Shown: positions 45,511 through 53,874 of the stretch, piece after piece
How positions within the stretch are numbered: the first letter of the stretch is position 1
Layout of the letters: each line of letters starts with the position of its first letter
Origin: JAHFUS01 sp035689115
Lineage (GTDB): Bacteria > Actinomycetota > Acidimicrobiia > Acidimicrobiales > GCA-2861595
Direction of reading: 5' to 3'
Length of the DNA: 64,000 bases
NCBI GenBank assembly: GCA_035689115.1
Contig: DASSMA010000035.1
Location: 13,136-77,135, forward strand
The notes under the pieces: generated by a model
The model's database searches: none
What the model was told of the DNA's origin: nothing
The model's input: only the letters and a program-made list of their open reading frames with translations
Translations under genes and position numbers: made by a program

Positions 45511-46305
45511 ATGTTCCAGCTCATCCGCAAGGCCTGGCGTTACATGACCGCCGCCCTCACCGGGAAGTTCAACGAGGCGGCCGATCCGAAGGTGCAGCTG
45601 GAGCAGGCGATCGCCGACGCCCAGGAGCAGCACCGCAGCCTCACCCAGCAGGCGGCCAATGTGATCGCCAACCAGAAGCAGGCAGAGCTGCGCCTCAACC
45701 GGGCCATGGAGGAGCTGGAGAAGGTGAACGGCTCGGCCCGCCAGGCGGTGCTCATGGCCGACGAGGCCACCAGGCGGGGCGACACGGCGAAGGCGGCCGA
45801 GTACACCCGCGCCGCCGAGGCCTTCGCCAACCGCCTGATCGCCGTGGAGAACGAGGTCGAGAGCCTCAAGACGGTGAGCCTCCAGAGCGCCGAGGCGGCC
45901 GCCCAGGCCAAGTCGGCGGTGGCCCAGAACTCCTCCGCCCTCCAGAAGAAGCTCTCCGAGCGCCAGAAGCTCCTCTCCCAGCTCGACCAGGCCAAGATGC
46001 AGGAGCAGATGAACAAGGCCATGTCGAGCCTGTCGCAGACGGTCGGCCAGGACGTGCCCACCCTCGACGAGGTGCGCGACAAGATCGAGCAGCGCTACGC
46101 CCGCGCCCTCGGGACCGCCGAGCTCCAGGGCCAGACCGTCGAGAGCCGCATGCTCGAGGTCGAGCACGCCCAGATGGACGCCGAGGCCCAGGCCCGCCTC
46201 AGCCAGATCCGCTCGCAGCTGGGCCTGGGCGAGGCGCCGGTCGCCCCCCAGGTCGAGGCGGGCAGCGGCGCCGAGGCCGGCGGCGAGGGGCCCCCGCCGG
46301 CGTGA
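45511..46305 (+). CDS. PspA/IM30 family membrane-stress protein
   Basis: A 264-residue helical protein. The N-terminal amphipathic helix MFQLIRKAWRYMTAALTGKF is followed by DPKVQLEQAIADAQEQHRSL and long coiled coil, as in PspA and Vipp1, which bind stressed inner membranes and form ESCRT-III-like assemblies. A 30-residue Gly/Pro/Ala tail follows the fold. No PspF-type regulator or ClgR is nearby. As the last gene of the 40.5-46.3 kb cassette it suggests the cassette responds to envelope damage. A dyad at 46315-46363 lies between it and convergent proB. Confidence 0.9.
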   Translation: MFQLIRKAWRYMTAALTGKFNEAADPKVQLEQAIADAQEQHRSLTQQAANVIANQKQAELRLNRAMEELEKVNGSARQAVLMADEATRRGDTAKAAEYTRAAEAFANRLIAVENEVESLKTVSLQSAEAAAQAKSAVAQNSSALQKKLSERQKLLSQLDQAKMQEQMNKAMSSLSQTVGQDVPTLDEVRDKIEQRYARALGTAELQGQTVESRMLEVEHAQMDAEAQARLSQIRSQLGLGEAPVAPQVEAGSGAEAGGEGPPPA

Positions 46306-46314
46306 GCCCGGGCC

Positions 46315-46363
46315 AACTGGTCGCACAACCGACAATGCTCCGTTGTCGGTTTCGCTACCAGTT
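46315..46363. terminator. nested dyad between convergent pspA-like and proB genes
   Basis: Inner arms AACCGACAA / TTGTCGGTT (9 bp, 7-base loop, 46327-46351) sit within outer arms AACTGGT / ACCAGTT (46315-46321 and 46357-46363). No T-tract. Placement 10-13 bases from both stops suggests a bidirectional terminator. Confidence 0.6.
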
Positions 46364-46375
46364 CGCCGGCGGGAG

Positions 46376-47470
46376 CTAGGGAAGCACCACCAGGTCGTCG
46401 CGGTGGACGACCTCGTGCGGGAGATCGGGCGGAAGGTCGGCGGTGCGCCGGCCGCCCCACTCGGCCACGCGCTCCGAGGGGTGGCGCACGAGGCCCTTGG
46501 CGAACACCCGGCCGCTGCGGTCGGCGATCTCGACGGCGTCGTCGGCGTCGAAGGCTCCCTCGACGCCGACTACGCCGGCAGGAAGCAGCGAGGTGTTGCG
46601 CTCCACCAGGGCGGCGCGGGCGCCGTCGTCGACCAGCACCGTGCCGGTGGAGCCGATGGCGAAGGCGATCCAGAGCTTACGGGCCGGCAGGCGGCGGTCG
46701 TGGGCCCGCACCACCGTGCCCACGCCGGGCACGCCGGCCACCGCGTCGGCCAGCACCCCGGGACGGTCGGCGGCGGCGATCACCGCCCGCACGCCGGACC
46801 AGGAGGCGATCTTGGCCGCCGCCAGCTTGGACGCCATGCCCCCGCTCCCCCGGTCGCCGGCCGAGCCGGCCACCCGCTCCAGCTCGTGGTCGACCTCGAT
46901 GATCTCCTCGATCAGCGAGGCGTCGGCGTCGAGGCGGGGGTCGGCGGTGAGCATGCCGGGCATGTCGGTGAGCAGGACGAGCACGGCGGCGTCGACCATG
47001 TTGGCCACCAGGGCGGCCAGGCGGTCGTTGTCGCCGAAGCGGATCTCGTCGTCGGCGACGGCGTCGTTCTCGTTGACGATCGGCACCACGCCCAGGTCCA
47101 GCAGCCGGGTGAGCGTCTGGCGGGCGTGCAGGTACTGCTTGCGATGGGCGGGGTGGAAGTCGAGCGGGGTGAGGAGGACCTGCCCGCCCACCAGGCCGGC
47201 GTGGGCGAGGGCGTCGTCGTAGACCCGCATGAGCCGGCTCTGCCCCACCGCCGACACCGCCTGGAGGGTGGCCAGGTCGACGTTGGGCACGCCGGACAGC
47301 CCGAGCGCAGGGCGGCCGGCGGCGATGGCGCCGGACGTGACGACCACCACCTTGTGGCCCATGCTCCGCTGGGCGGCCACCTCGGTGCACAGCTTGCCGA
47401 TGGCGTGCTGGTCGACGGACCCGTGGGCGTCGGTGAGCGACGACGACCCGATCTTGGCGACGACAATCAC
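46376..47470 (-). CDS. proB: glutamate 5-kinase
   Basis: A 364-residue enzyme catalysing ATP-dependent phosphorylation of glutamate, the first proline-pathway step. The amino-acid kinase domain shows VVAKIGSSSLTDAHG, VVVVTSGAIAAGRPALGL, PIVNENDAVADDEIRFGDND and GSGGMASKLAAAKIASWSGV. A C-terminal PUA domain (LVERNTSLLPAGVVGVEGAF) is present, as in E. coli-type proB. GTG 47470 overlaps obgE by 4 nt. It ends the rplU - rpmA - obgE - proB operon. In most actinobacteria proA follows directly; here the 40.5-46.3 kb cassette intervenes. Confidence 0.97.
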   Translation of the reverse strand: MIVVAKIGSSSLTDAHGSVDQHAIGKLCTEVAAQRSMGHKVVVVTSGAIAAGRPALGLSGVPNVDLATLQAVSAVGQSRLMRVYDDALAHAGLVGGQVLLTPLDFHPAHRKQYLHARQTLTRLLDLGVVPIVNENDAVADDEIRFGDNDRLAALVANMVDAAVLVLLTDMPGMLTADPRLDADASLIEEIIEVDHELERVAGSAGDRGSGGMASKLAAAKIASWSGVRAVIAAADRPGVLADAVAGVPGVGTVVRAHDRRLPARKLWIAFAIGSTGTVLVDDGARAALVERNTSLLPAGVVGVEGAFDADDAVEIADRSGRVFAKGLVRHPSERVAEWGGRRTADLPPDLPHEVVHRDDLVVLP

Positions 47471-48726
47471 CGGGCGACCTGGTCCCGCTCGTACTCGAAG
47501 GTGAAGCCGCCGATGTGCACCAGCTCGCCGTCCCTGGCGCCCGCCCGGGCCAGGGCCCGGTCGACGCCCAGCCGCTTGAGGCGGTGCTGGACGTAGGCGA
47601 GGGCGTCGGCGTCGGTGATGTCGCTGATCGCCACCGCCCGCTCCGCCTGCCGGCCGCGTACCACCCAGGCCCCGTCGGGCCCCCGCTCCACGGCGACGCC
47701 GGCCGGCTCGGGCCGGTGGATGACGAAGCCGCCCGACGGGCCGGCGGCGGCCTCGGCGGCCCGCGCCTCGGAGACGAGGTCGGCCAGCCGGCCGAGGAGG
47801 ACGGGGAGGCCCTCGCCGGTGACGGCCGAGATGCGCTGGCCCTCCCACGCGGCGGTGGCGGCGTCGGCCTTGCTGCCCACCACCAGGCGGGGACGGGCCA
47901 GCAGCTCGGGGCGGTAGCGGCCCAGCTCGCCGAGCAGCACCCGCTCCTGGGCGGCGGGCGCCATGGCGGGGTCGGCGGGGTCGGCCGGCGCCAGGTCGAG
48001 GAGCACCACCAGCGCCCGCGCCCGCTCCACGTGGCGCAGGAACTGGTGGCCCAGGCCCTTGCCCTCGCTGGCTCCCTCGATGAGGCCGGGGACGTCGGCC
48101 ACCACCAGCTCCCGGTCGTCCACCCGCACCACGCCGAGGTGGGGGTTGAGGGTGGTGAACGGGTAGTCGGCGATCTTCGGCTTGGCCGCCGAGATCCGGG
48201 AGATCAGGGTGCTCTTGCCGGCGTTGGGCAGGCCCACGAGGGCCACGTCGGCCATGAGCTTGAGCTCGAGGTCGTACCAGTGCTCCTCGCCCACCTCGCC
48301 CTGCTCGGCGAACGCCGGCGCCCGCCGCCGGTTGGAGAGGAACCGGGCGTTGCCCCGGCCGCCCCGGCCGCCGTGGGCCGCCCGCCAGCGGTCGCCGGCG
48401 ACCGCCAGATCGGCCACCACCGTGCCATCGAGGTCCTTCACCACGGTGCCGATCGGCACCGGCACCTCGGCCGCCGCGCCGGCCGCACCGTGGCGGGCCT
48501 TCCCCTGACCGTGCACCCCGCTGCCCGCCCGGCGGTGCGGATGGTCGCGGAACGCCAGCAGGGAGGCCACGTTGGGGTCGGCGACCAGCCACACGTCGCC
48601 GCCGGCACCGCCGTCGCCGCCGTCGGGGCCGCCCTTGGCCACGTGGGCCTCCCGTCGGAACGAGACCGCGCCGGCGCCGCCGTCGCCCCCCTTCACGTGC
48701 AGCTGAGCCTCGTCGACGAAGGTCAT
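47467..48726 (-). CDS. obgE: GTPase Obg/CgtA
   Basis: A 419-residue ribosome-associated GTPase in 50S assembly and stress control. The glycine-rich Obg fold occupies residues 1-158 (FVDEAQLHVKGGDGGAGAVS). The G domain contains VALVGLPNAGKSTLISRISA, DVPGLIEGASEGKGLGHQFL and the G4-like VVGSKAD. A C-terminal OCT domain (about 340-415, VHIGGFTFEYERDQ at its end) is typical of actinobacteria. It lies 18 nt after rpmA in the usual ribosomal-protein operon. Confidence 0.97.
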   Translation of the reverse strand: MTFVDEAQLHVKGGDGGAGAVSFRREAHVAKGGPDGGDGGAGGDVWLVADPNVASLLAFRDHPHRRAGSGVHGQGKARHGAAGAAAEVPVPIGTVVKDLDGTVVADLAVAGDRWRAAHGGRGGRGNARFLSNRRRAPAFAEQGEVGEEHWYDLELKLMADVALVGLPNAGKSTLISRISAAKPKIADYPFTTLNPHLGVVRVDDRELVVADVPGLIEGASEGKGLGHQFLRHVERARALVVLLDLAPADPADPAMAPAAQERVLLGELGRYRPELLARPRLVVGSKADAATAAWEGQRISAVTGEGLPVLLGRLADLVSEARAAEAAAGPSGGFVIHRPEPAGVAVERGPDGAWVVRGRQAERAVAISDITDADALAYVQHRLKRLGVDRALARAGARDGELVHIGGFTFEYERDQVAR

Positions 48727-48744
48727 CGCCTCCGCCTGCCGAAG

Positions 48745-49002
48745 CTAGGAATCGACGGGCAGGACGTCCACCAGCCGGCGCCCCTTCCGGGAGCCGAACT
48801 TCACCGACCCGTCGGTGGTGGCGAACAGCGTGTCGTCGCCGCCCCGGCCGACGTTGATCCCCGGATGGAACCGCGTGCCGCGCTGGCGGACGATGATGGC
48901 GCCGGCCCGGACGGCGGTGCCGTCGAACACCTTCACGCCGAGGCGCTGGGCCTGCGAGTCGCGGCCGTTCCTGGTGGAGCCCCCACCCTTGGTCTTCGAC
49001 AT
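48745..49002 (-). CDS. rpmA: 50S ribosomal protein L27
   Basis: 85 residues beginning SKTKGGGSTRNGRDSQAQRL, followed by GVKVFDGTAVRAGAIIVRQR and GTRFHPGINVGRGGDDTLFA, the canonical L27 sequence near the peptidyl-transferase centre. There is no Firmicutes-type cleavable N-terminal extension. ATG at 49002 is 1 base from the rplU stop, so the two are tightly coupled. Confidence 0.98.
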   Translation of the reverse strand: MSKTKGGGSTRNGRDSQAQRLGVKVFDGTAVRAGAIIVRQRGTRFHPGINVGRGGDDTLFATTDGSVKFGSRKGRRLVDVLPVDS

Positions 49003-49003
49003 G

Positions 49004-49321
49004 TCAGCTCCCTGCCCCGCGGCTGATGCCGGTGATCTCGACGGTGGTGTAGTGCTGGCGGTGGCCCCACCGGCGCCGGGCCCTGGCCTTGGGCTGGTAG
49101 GTGAAGGCCTTGATCTTGGGGCCCTTGCTGCGCCCCACGACCCGCCCGGACACCCGTGCCCCGGAGAGCGCCGGCCCGGCCACCACGTCGTCGCCGTCGA
49201 CGAGGAGGACGGGCTCGAAGCCCACCTCGTCGCCCTCGGCGGCGCGCAGCAGCTCGACCTCGACCCGCTGGCCCTCGGCCACCTTCGCCTGCTTGCCACC
49301 CGTCTTGATCACTGCGTACAT
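49004..49321 (-). CDS. rplU: 50S ribosomal protein L21
   Basis: 105 residues: MYAVIKTGGKQAKVAEGQRV at the start and IKAFTYQPKARARRRWGHRQ HYTTVEITGI at the end, the L21 signature. It heads the rplU - rpmA - obgE - proB operon. A possible -10 (TAAGCT) ends only 9 nt before the ATG with a TTCGCA -35 17 bases upstream, implying a very short leader. A hairpin at 49348-49392 overlaps that -35. Confidence 0.98.
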   Translation of the reverse strand: MYAVIKTGGKQAKVAEGQRVEVELLRAAEGDEVGFEPVLLVDGDDVVAGPALSGARVSGRVVGRSKGPKIKAFTYQPKARARRRWGHRQHYTTVEITGISRGAGS

Positions 49322-49347
49322 GGGCTGGAGAGCTTACCCGAACCCGA

Positions 49348-49392
49348 CTGACATGCGAATCGCAGCGAAGTTCGTCGCGAAACGCATGTCAG
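49348..49392 (-). terminator. 10-bp dyad between rne and rplU
   Basis: Arms CTGACATGCG / CGCATGTCAG are perfect and enclose a second imperfect stem (TCGCAGCGAA / TTCGTCGCGA). It begins 5 bases after the rne-type stop on the minus strand. No T-tract. It may terminate or stabilise the rne message and overlaps the likely rplU promoter. Confidence 0.55.
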
Positions 49393-49397
49393 AACCG

Positions 49398-51182
49398 CTA
49401 GAGCAGCGTCTCATCGAACACGATGCCCCGACCGGCGCAGCTCGGGCAGGTGACCGAGAACGACTCGACCAGGCCCTCGGACACCCGCTTGCGGGTCATC
49501 TCCACCAGTCCCAGCTCGGAGATGTCGAACACCTGGGTGCGGGTCTTGTCCCTGGCCAGGGCGTCGCGGAACACCCGCAGCACCTCAGCCCGGTTGTCGA
49601 CGATCTCCATGTCGATGAAGTCGATGACGATGATGCCGCCGAGGTCGCGCAGCCGCAGCTGCCGGGCGACCTCCTCGGCCGCCTCCAGGTTGTTGCGGAA
49701 CACCGTCTCCTCGAGGTTCGAGGTACCGACGTTCTTGCCGGTGTTGACGTCGATCACGGTGAGCGCCTCGGTGCGCTCGATGATGAGCGACCCCCCCGAG
49801 GGCAGCCACACCTTGCGGTCGAGGGCCCGGTGCAGCTGCTCGTGCACGTGGTAGCGCTCGAACACGGGGAGGCCGTCGGCCTTCTCGTCGAAGTACTCCA
49901 CCCGGTCGGCCAGCTCGGGGCTGATGCTCTCCACGTACTCCCGGACCTCGCGGAACAGGGTCTCGTCGTCGATGACCACGCCCCGGTAGTCGTGGTTGAA
50001 CTCCTCGCGGATCACCCGCACCGCCATGTCGGGCTCCCGGTGCAGCAGGGCGGGCGCCGCCGTGCGCTTGGTGGCCGCCTCGATGCGCTGCCACTGGCCG
50101 AGGAGCTGGGCCACGTCGCGCGACAGCTCGTCGGCGCTCACCCCCTGGGCAGCAGTGCGGACGATCAATCCGTGGCCTTCCGGGCGCACCTGGTCGAGGA
50201 TGCGGCGCAAGCGCTTGCGCTCGTCGTCGGGGAGGCGCTTGGAGATGCCGTAGGTGTTGGAGTCGGGCACCAGTACCACGAAGCGTCCGGGGATGGAGAC
50301 CTCCTGGGTGAGGCGGGCGCCCTTGGTGCCGATGGGGTTCTTGGTGACCTGGCACCGGATGCTCTGGCCGGGCCTGAGCAGGTGCTCGATCCGCGCCTGG
50401 GACTGCTTGCCGCCGCTCTCCAGGTCGTCGGCGTCGTAGCGCACGTCGCCCCGGTAGAGGACGGCGTTCTTCGGCGTGCCGATGTCGACGAAGGCGGCCT
50501 CCATCCCGGGGAGCACGTTCTGCACCCGCCCCAGGTAGATGTTCCCATCGATCTGGGTGGCGTCGTCCTGGGCCCTGCTCACGTAGTGCTCGATGAGCGA
50601 GCGGCCCTCGAGGACGGCGATCTGGGTGGTGCCCTCGTGGGCGTGGACGCACATGAGGTAGCGGCCGACCGGTCGGCCCTTGCGCTCGCGCGCCTTCGGG
50701 CGCTCGACCGCCTCGTCGAGGTCGACGGCCGGCGTCCGGGCGGCCGGCTGCTTCTTGCCCCCGCTCCTGCCCCGGCCGCCGCGGCGCCGGCTCTTCTTGC
50801 CGCCCCCGGCCTGGTCGTCGCCGTTGGCGGCCGGCGGGCCGGCGGCCGGCGCCTCCGCCGACCGTGGTCGCGGCGGCGGGACCTTGGGGATCAGGGGCGG
50901 GGCCGGGCGGCTGTCGCCGATGCGGGGGCGCGGGCGCCCCTCGCCGGGGGGATCGGGCAACTCGACCCGGCGCTCGGCGGCCGGGCTGCCGTTGCCCGAC
51001 GGGCGATCCTGGGCGCCGGTGACGTCGGTGGGGTTGCCGGTGCCCGAATGCCCGCGGCCGCGGCGGCCGCGGCCGCGCGACCCGCGGCGCCGGCCACCCC
51101 CACTCTTCTCAGGCGGCGGGGCGTTGCCGCTCGGCTGGCCCGGCGCGCCGCCGTTGGCGGGCCCGGGAGTCGGGTCGGACAT
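49398..51182 (-). CDS. rne: ribonuclease E/G family protein
   Basis: 594 residues. A disordered basic N-terminal extension of ~170 residues (Gly/Arg/Pro-rich) precedes the catalytic core: S1 domain (GNIYLGRVQNVLPGMEAAFV DIG), then ALTVIDVNTGKNVGTSNLEE and GGIIVIDFIDMEIVDNRAEV carrying the two catalytic Asp residues, and CPSCAGRG, the zinc-link cysteines. There is no long C-terminal degradosome scaffold; as in other actinobacteria the extra sequence is N-terminal. It cleaves single-stranded RNA during mRNA decay and rRNA maturation. It lies between the TIGR03936 gene (15-base gap) and rplU. Confidence 0.95.
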   Translation of the reverse strand: MSDPTPGPANGGAPGQPSGNAPPPEKSGGGRRRGSRGRGRRGRGHSGTGNPTDVTGAQDRPSGNGSPAAERRVELPDPPGEGRPRPRIGDSRPAPPLIPKVPPPRPRSAEAPAAGPPAANGDDQAGGGKKSRRRGGRGRSGGKKQPAARTPAVDLDEAVERPKARERKGRPVGRYLMCVHAHEGTTQIAVLEGRSLIEHYVSRAQDDATQIDGNIYLGRVQNVLPGMEAAFVDIGTPKNAVLYRGDVRYDADDLESGGKQSQARIEHLLRPGQSIRCQVTKNPIGTKGARLTQEVSIPGRFVVLVPDSNTYGISKRLPDDERKRLRRILDQVRPEGHGLIVRTAAQGVSADELSRDVAQLLGQWQRIEAATKRTAAPALLHREPDMAVRVIREEFNHDYRGVVIDDETLFREVREYVESISPELADRVEYFDEKADGLPVFERYHVHEQLHRALDRKVWLPSGGSLIIERTEALTVIDVNTGKNVGTSNLEETVFRNNLEAAEEVARQLRLRDLGGIIVIDFIDMEIVDNRAEVLRVFRDALARDKTRTQVFDISELGLVEMTRKRVSEGLVESFSVTCPSCAGRGIVFDETLL

Positions 51183-51197
51183 GAAAGACCTTCCTTG

Positions 51198-51896
51198 TCA
51201 TGACGCACGTGCCACCACGTGCGGCGCGTCCGTCGCCTCGGGCGGGAGCGGGATGGGCTCCCACCGAGCGCCGTCGCGCTCGATCCATTGCGATGTCCGG
51301 CGCACCCGCACCTCCTCCACCCCGCCGATGGCGAGGAGGAGCTCCGATGGGCGCAGGGCGCGGGGTTGGGAGGCCAGCTCGGCGACGAGGGTGAGCCCCT
51401 CCACCGAGCAGGCCAGGATGCCGGGACGCACGTCGTCGTCGGCCCGGCGCCCCTTGCGCTCGCGGCTGATGACGAGGGAGTCGGCGGCGAGGGCAGCGGT
51501 GACGGCCGCCTCCAGGCGGCCCGGGTCGAGCCCGGCGGTGTCGACGCGCCACTCGCACGAGGTGACCTCGTGCTGGAGGGAGGCGGCGCCGTCGGGGAGG
51601 ACGGCGGACGCCAGGGCGTCGATGCCGGCGGGGAGCGCCGGCGTGAGCCGCTCGGGAAGGGCGGCGACGTCGACGCCGGCGCCCTCGGCCAGCTCGACGT
51701 CGAGGTATTCGGCGACCGACTCGGCGCCGGTGGGGAGGGCCAGCCCGAAGCTGAGTTTGGGCCGGGGGGAGAACCCCTGGGTCCAGGCCAGGGGGATGGC
51801 GACGCGCCGGAAGGCCCGCTCCCACATGCGGGCCACGTCGCGGTGGCTGGTGAACCGGATCTTGCCGACCTTCCCGAACCGCAGCCGGACGCGCAC
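51198..51896 (-). CDS. TIGR03936 family (DUF2344) radical SAM-linked protein
   Basis: A 232-residue protein typical of the family found beside TIGR03960 radical SAM enzymes. RVRLRFGKVGKIRFTSHRDV at the N-terminus, AIPLAWTQGFSPRPKLSFGL and LPTGAESVAEYLDVELAEGA are characteristic. The GTG at 51896 follows the radical SAM stop by 2 bases. In some bacteria the two are one fused protein, so they probably act together, perhaps in tRNA or ribosome modification; the reaction is not known to me. The C-terminus ends near the rne start. Confidence 0.88.
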   Translation of the reverse strand: MRVRLRFGKVGKIRFTSHRDVARMWERAFRRVAIPLAWTQGFSPRPKLSFGLALPTGAESVAEYLDVELAEGAGVDVAALPERLTPALPAGIDALASAVLPDGAASLQHEVTSCEWRVDTAGLDPGRLEAAVTAALAADSLVISRERKGRRADDDVRPGILACSVEGLTLVAELASQPRALRPSELLLAIGGVEEVRVRRTSQWIERDGARWEPIPLPPEATDAPHVVARAS

Positions 51897-51898
51897 CG

Positions 51899-53839
51899 TC
51901 AGGCCGGCTTTCCCGAGAGGAGGGCGACCGGGACCGACCCGCCGGCCGACAGGTCCTGCCCCGTGCCCTGGCTGCCCCCTGCCGGCGGCACGGCGGAGGC
52001 CACCACGTGCTCGATGCCGTAGCCGGTGCAGGCGCCGCAGTCGTAGCACGGCGTCCACCGGCAGTCCTCCACCACGGCGGCGGCCAGGGCGTCCTGCCAG
52101 TCCTGCCACAGGAAGTCCTTGTGCAGCCCGGCCGAGATGTGGTCCCACGGCAGGACCTCGTGCTCGTCGCGGTGGCGGTGGACGTACCAGTCCACCGACA
52201 GGCCGTGGCGGGCCATGGCGTCCTCCCAGCGCCCCAGGTCGAAGTGCTCGGACCACTCCTGGAACGTTCCGCCCTGGCGCCACACGTCCTCGATGACCGC
52301 CCCGAGGCGGCGGTCGCCCCTGCTGGCCAGCCCTTCGGCGAGGGTGGCCCTCGGATCGTGCCACTTGAGGCTGACGCCGCGGTCGCGCCGCACGGCGTCC
52401 TTGAGGAGGTTCACCTTGGCCCGCAGGGCGGCCACCGTGTCCTGCCCGAACCACTGGAAGGGGGTGTGGGGCTTGGGCACGAACCCGCCCACCGAGGCGC
52501 TGACCGTGACCCGGCCGGTGTGGCGCCGGCCGATGGCCGCGCACCGCCGGGCCAGCTCGGCGATGCCGAGCACGTCTTCGTCGGTCTCGGTGGGCAGCCC
52601 CACGAGGAAGTACAGCTTCATCCGCTGCCAGCCCTGGGAGAAGGCCGACTCGGCGGCGCCGTAGAGGTCCTCCTCCCGGATGAGCTTGTTGATGACCTGG
52701 CGCATGCGCCAGGTGCCGCCCTCCGGGGCGAAGGTGAGGCCGGTGCGGCGCACCTTGGCGATCTGGGCGGCGATGCCGACGGTGTAGGCGTCGACCCGCA
52801 GACTGGGCAGGCTGACGCCCACCGTTCCCTGGCACATGGGGTCGTCGACGATGCCGCCGACGACGTCCTCGATCGCGGAGTAGTCGGCGCTGGACAGGGA
52901 CGTGAGGCTCACCTCGTCGTACCCGGTGCGGCGCAGGCCGGCGGTGACCAGCTCGCGCACCTGCCGGGCCGGGCGCTCGCGCACCGGGCGGGTGATCATG
53001 CCCGCCTGGCAGAACCGGCAGCCCCGGGTGCACCCCCGGAAGATCTCCACGTTGAGCCGGTCGTGGACGACCTCGGTGAGCGGTACCAGCTGGTGCTTCG
53101 GGTAGGGCCAGGCCTCCAGGTCGGCGATGGTGCGCTTCTCCACCCGCTCGGGCACGTCGGGGTACCGGGGCGTGACCGACCGGAGCCACGGGCCGTCGTA
53201 GGCGACGTCGTACATGGAAGGGACGTAGACGCCCGGGACGGAGGCCAGCTCCCGCAGCACCCCCTCCCGGGACCGCCGGCCGCCGGCCTTCCACGAGCGC
53301 ACGACCTCGGTGACCTCGCCGACCACCTCCTCGCCGTCGCCCAGGACGAACAGGTCGACGAAGTCGGCGAGGGGCTCGGGGTTGAAGGCGCAGTGACCGC
53401 CGGCCGCCACCAGCGGGTGCTCCGGGCCCCGGCGCTCGGCCCGCACCGGGACGCCGGCCAGGTCGATGCAGTTCAGGACGTTCGTGTAGACGAGCTCAGC
53501 CGAGAGGTTGAACGCCAGCAGGTCGAAGTCGGCGGCCGCCCGGTGGGTGTCGACGCTGAACAGGGGAAGACCCCGCCGGCGCAACTCTCCCTCCATGTCG
53601 ACCCAGGGGGCGTAGGAGCGCTCGGCCACCGCGTCGGCCCGCTCGTTCAAGATCTCGTACAGGATCTGGAGACCCTGGTTCGGCAGCCCCACCTCGTAGG
53701 CGTCGGGGTACACGAGGAGCCACGCCACCTTCGAGGGGGCGTGCTCCGGTGCCACGGCGCCGTCCTCGCACCCGATGTACCGGGCCGGCTTCTGCACCTT
53801 GGCCAGGATGGGTTCGATCCGTGGCCACAAGGAGGTCAT
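51899..53839 (-). CDS. TIGR03960 family radical SAM protein
   Basis: 646 residues. The N-terminal B12-binding-like domain (VAWLLVYPDAYEVGLPNQGL, FDLLAFNLSAELVYTNVLNC) precedes the radical SAM barrel with IFRGCTRGCRFCQAGMITRP, giving a CxxxCxxC cluster near residue 270. YDEVSLTSLSSADYSAIEDV and LTFAPEGGTWRMRQVINKLI are family blocks. A C-terminal cysteine pair, CRWTPCYDCGACTGYG, may bind a second metal cluster. The substrate is unknown; location between the rod-shape operon and rne/rplU is conserved in actinobacteria. The start at 53839 is 35 bases from rodA. Confidence 0.9.
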   Translation of the reverse strand: MTSLWPRIEPILAKVQKPARYIGCEDGAVAPEHAPSKVAWLLVYPDAYEVGLPNQGLQILYEILNERADAVAERSYAPWVDMEGELRRRGLPLFSVDTHRAAADFDLLAFNLSAELVYTNVLNCIDLAGVPVRAERRGPEHPLVAAGGHCAFNPEPLADFVDLFVLGDGEEVVGEVTEVVRSWKAGGRRSREGVLRELASVPGVYVPSMYDVAYDGPWLRSVTPRYPDVPERVEKRTIADLEAWPYPKHQLVPLTEVVHDRLNVEIFRGCTRGCRFCQAGMITRPVRERPARQVRELVTAGLRRTGYDEVSLTSLSSADYSAIEDVVGGIVDDPMCQGTVGVSLPSLRVDAYTVGIAAQIAKVRRTGLTFAPEGGTWRMRQVINKLIREEDLYGAAESAFSQGWQRMKLYFLVGLPTETDEDVLGIAELARRCAAIGRRHTGRVTVSASVGGFVPKPHTPFQWFGQDTVAALRAKVNLLKDAVRRDRGVSLKWHDPRATLAEGLASRGDRRLGAVIEDVWRQGGTFQEWSEHFDLGRWEDAMARHGLSVDWYVHRHRDEHEVLPWDHISAGLHKDFLWQDWQDALAAAVVEDCRWTPCYDCGACTGYGIEHVVASAVPPAGGSQGTGQDLSAGGSVPVALLSGKPA

Positions 53840-53874
53840 TTGCCGAAAAGCTTAGGCGGGTTCTCCGCTGGTCC

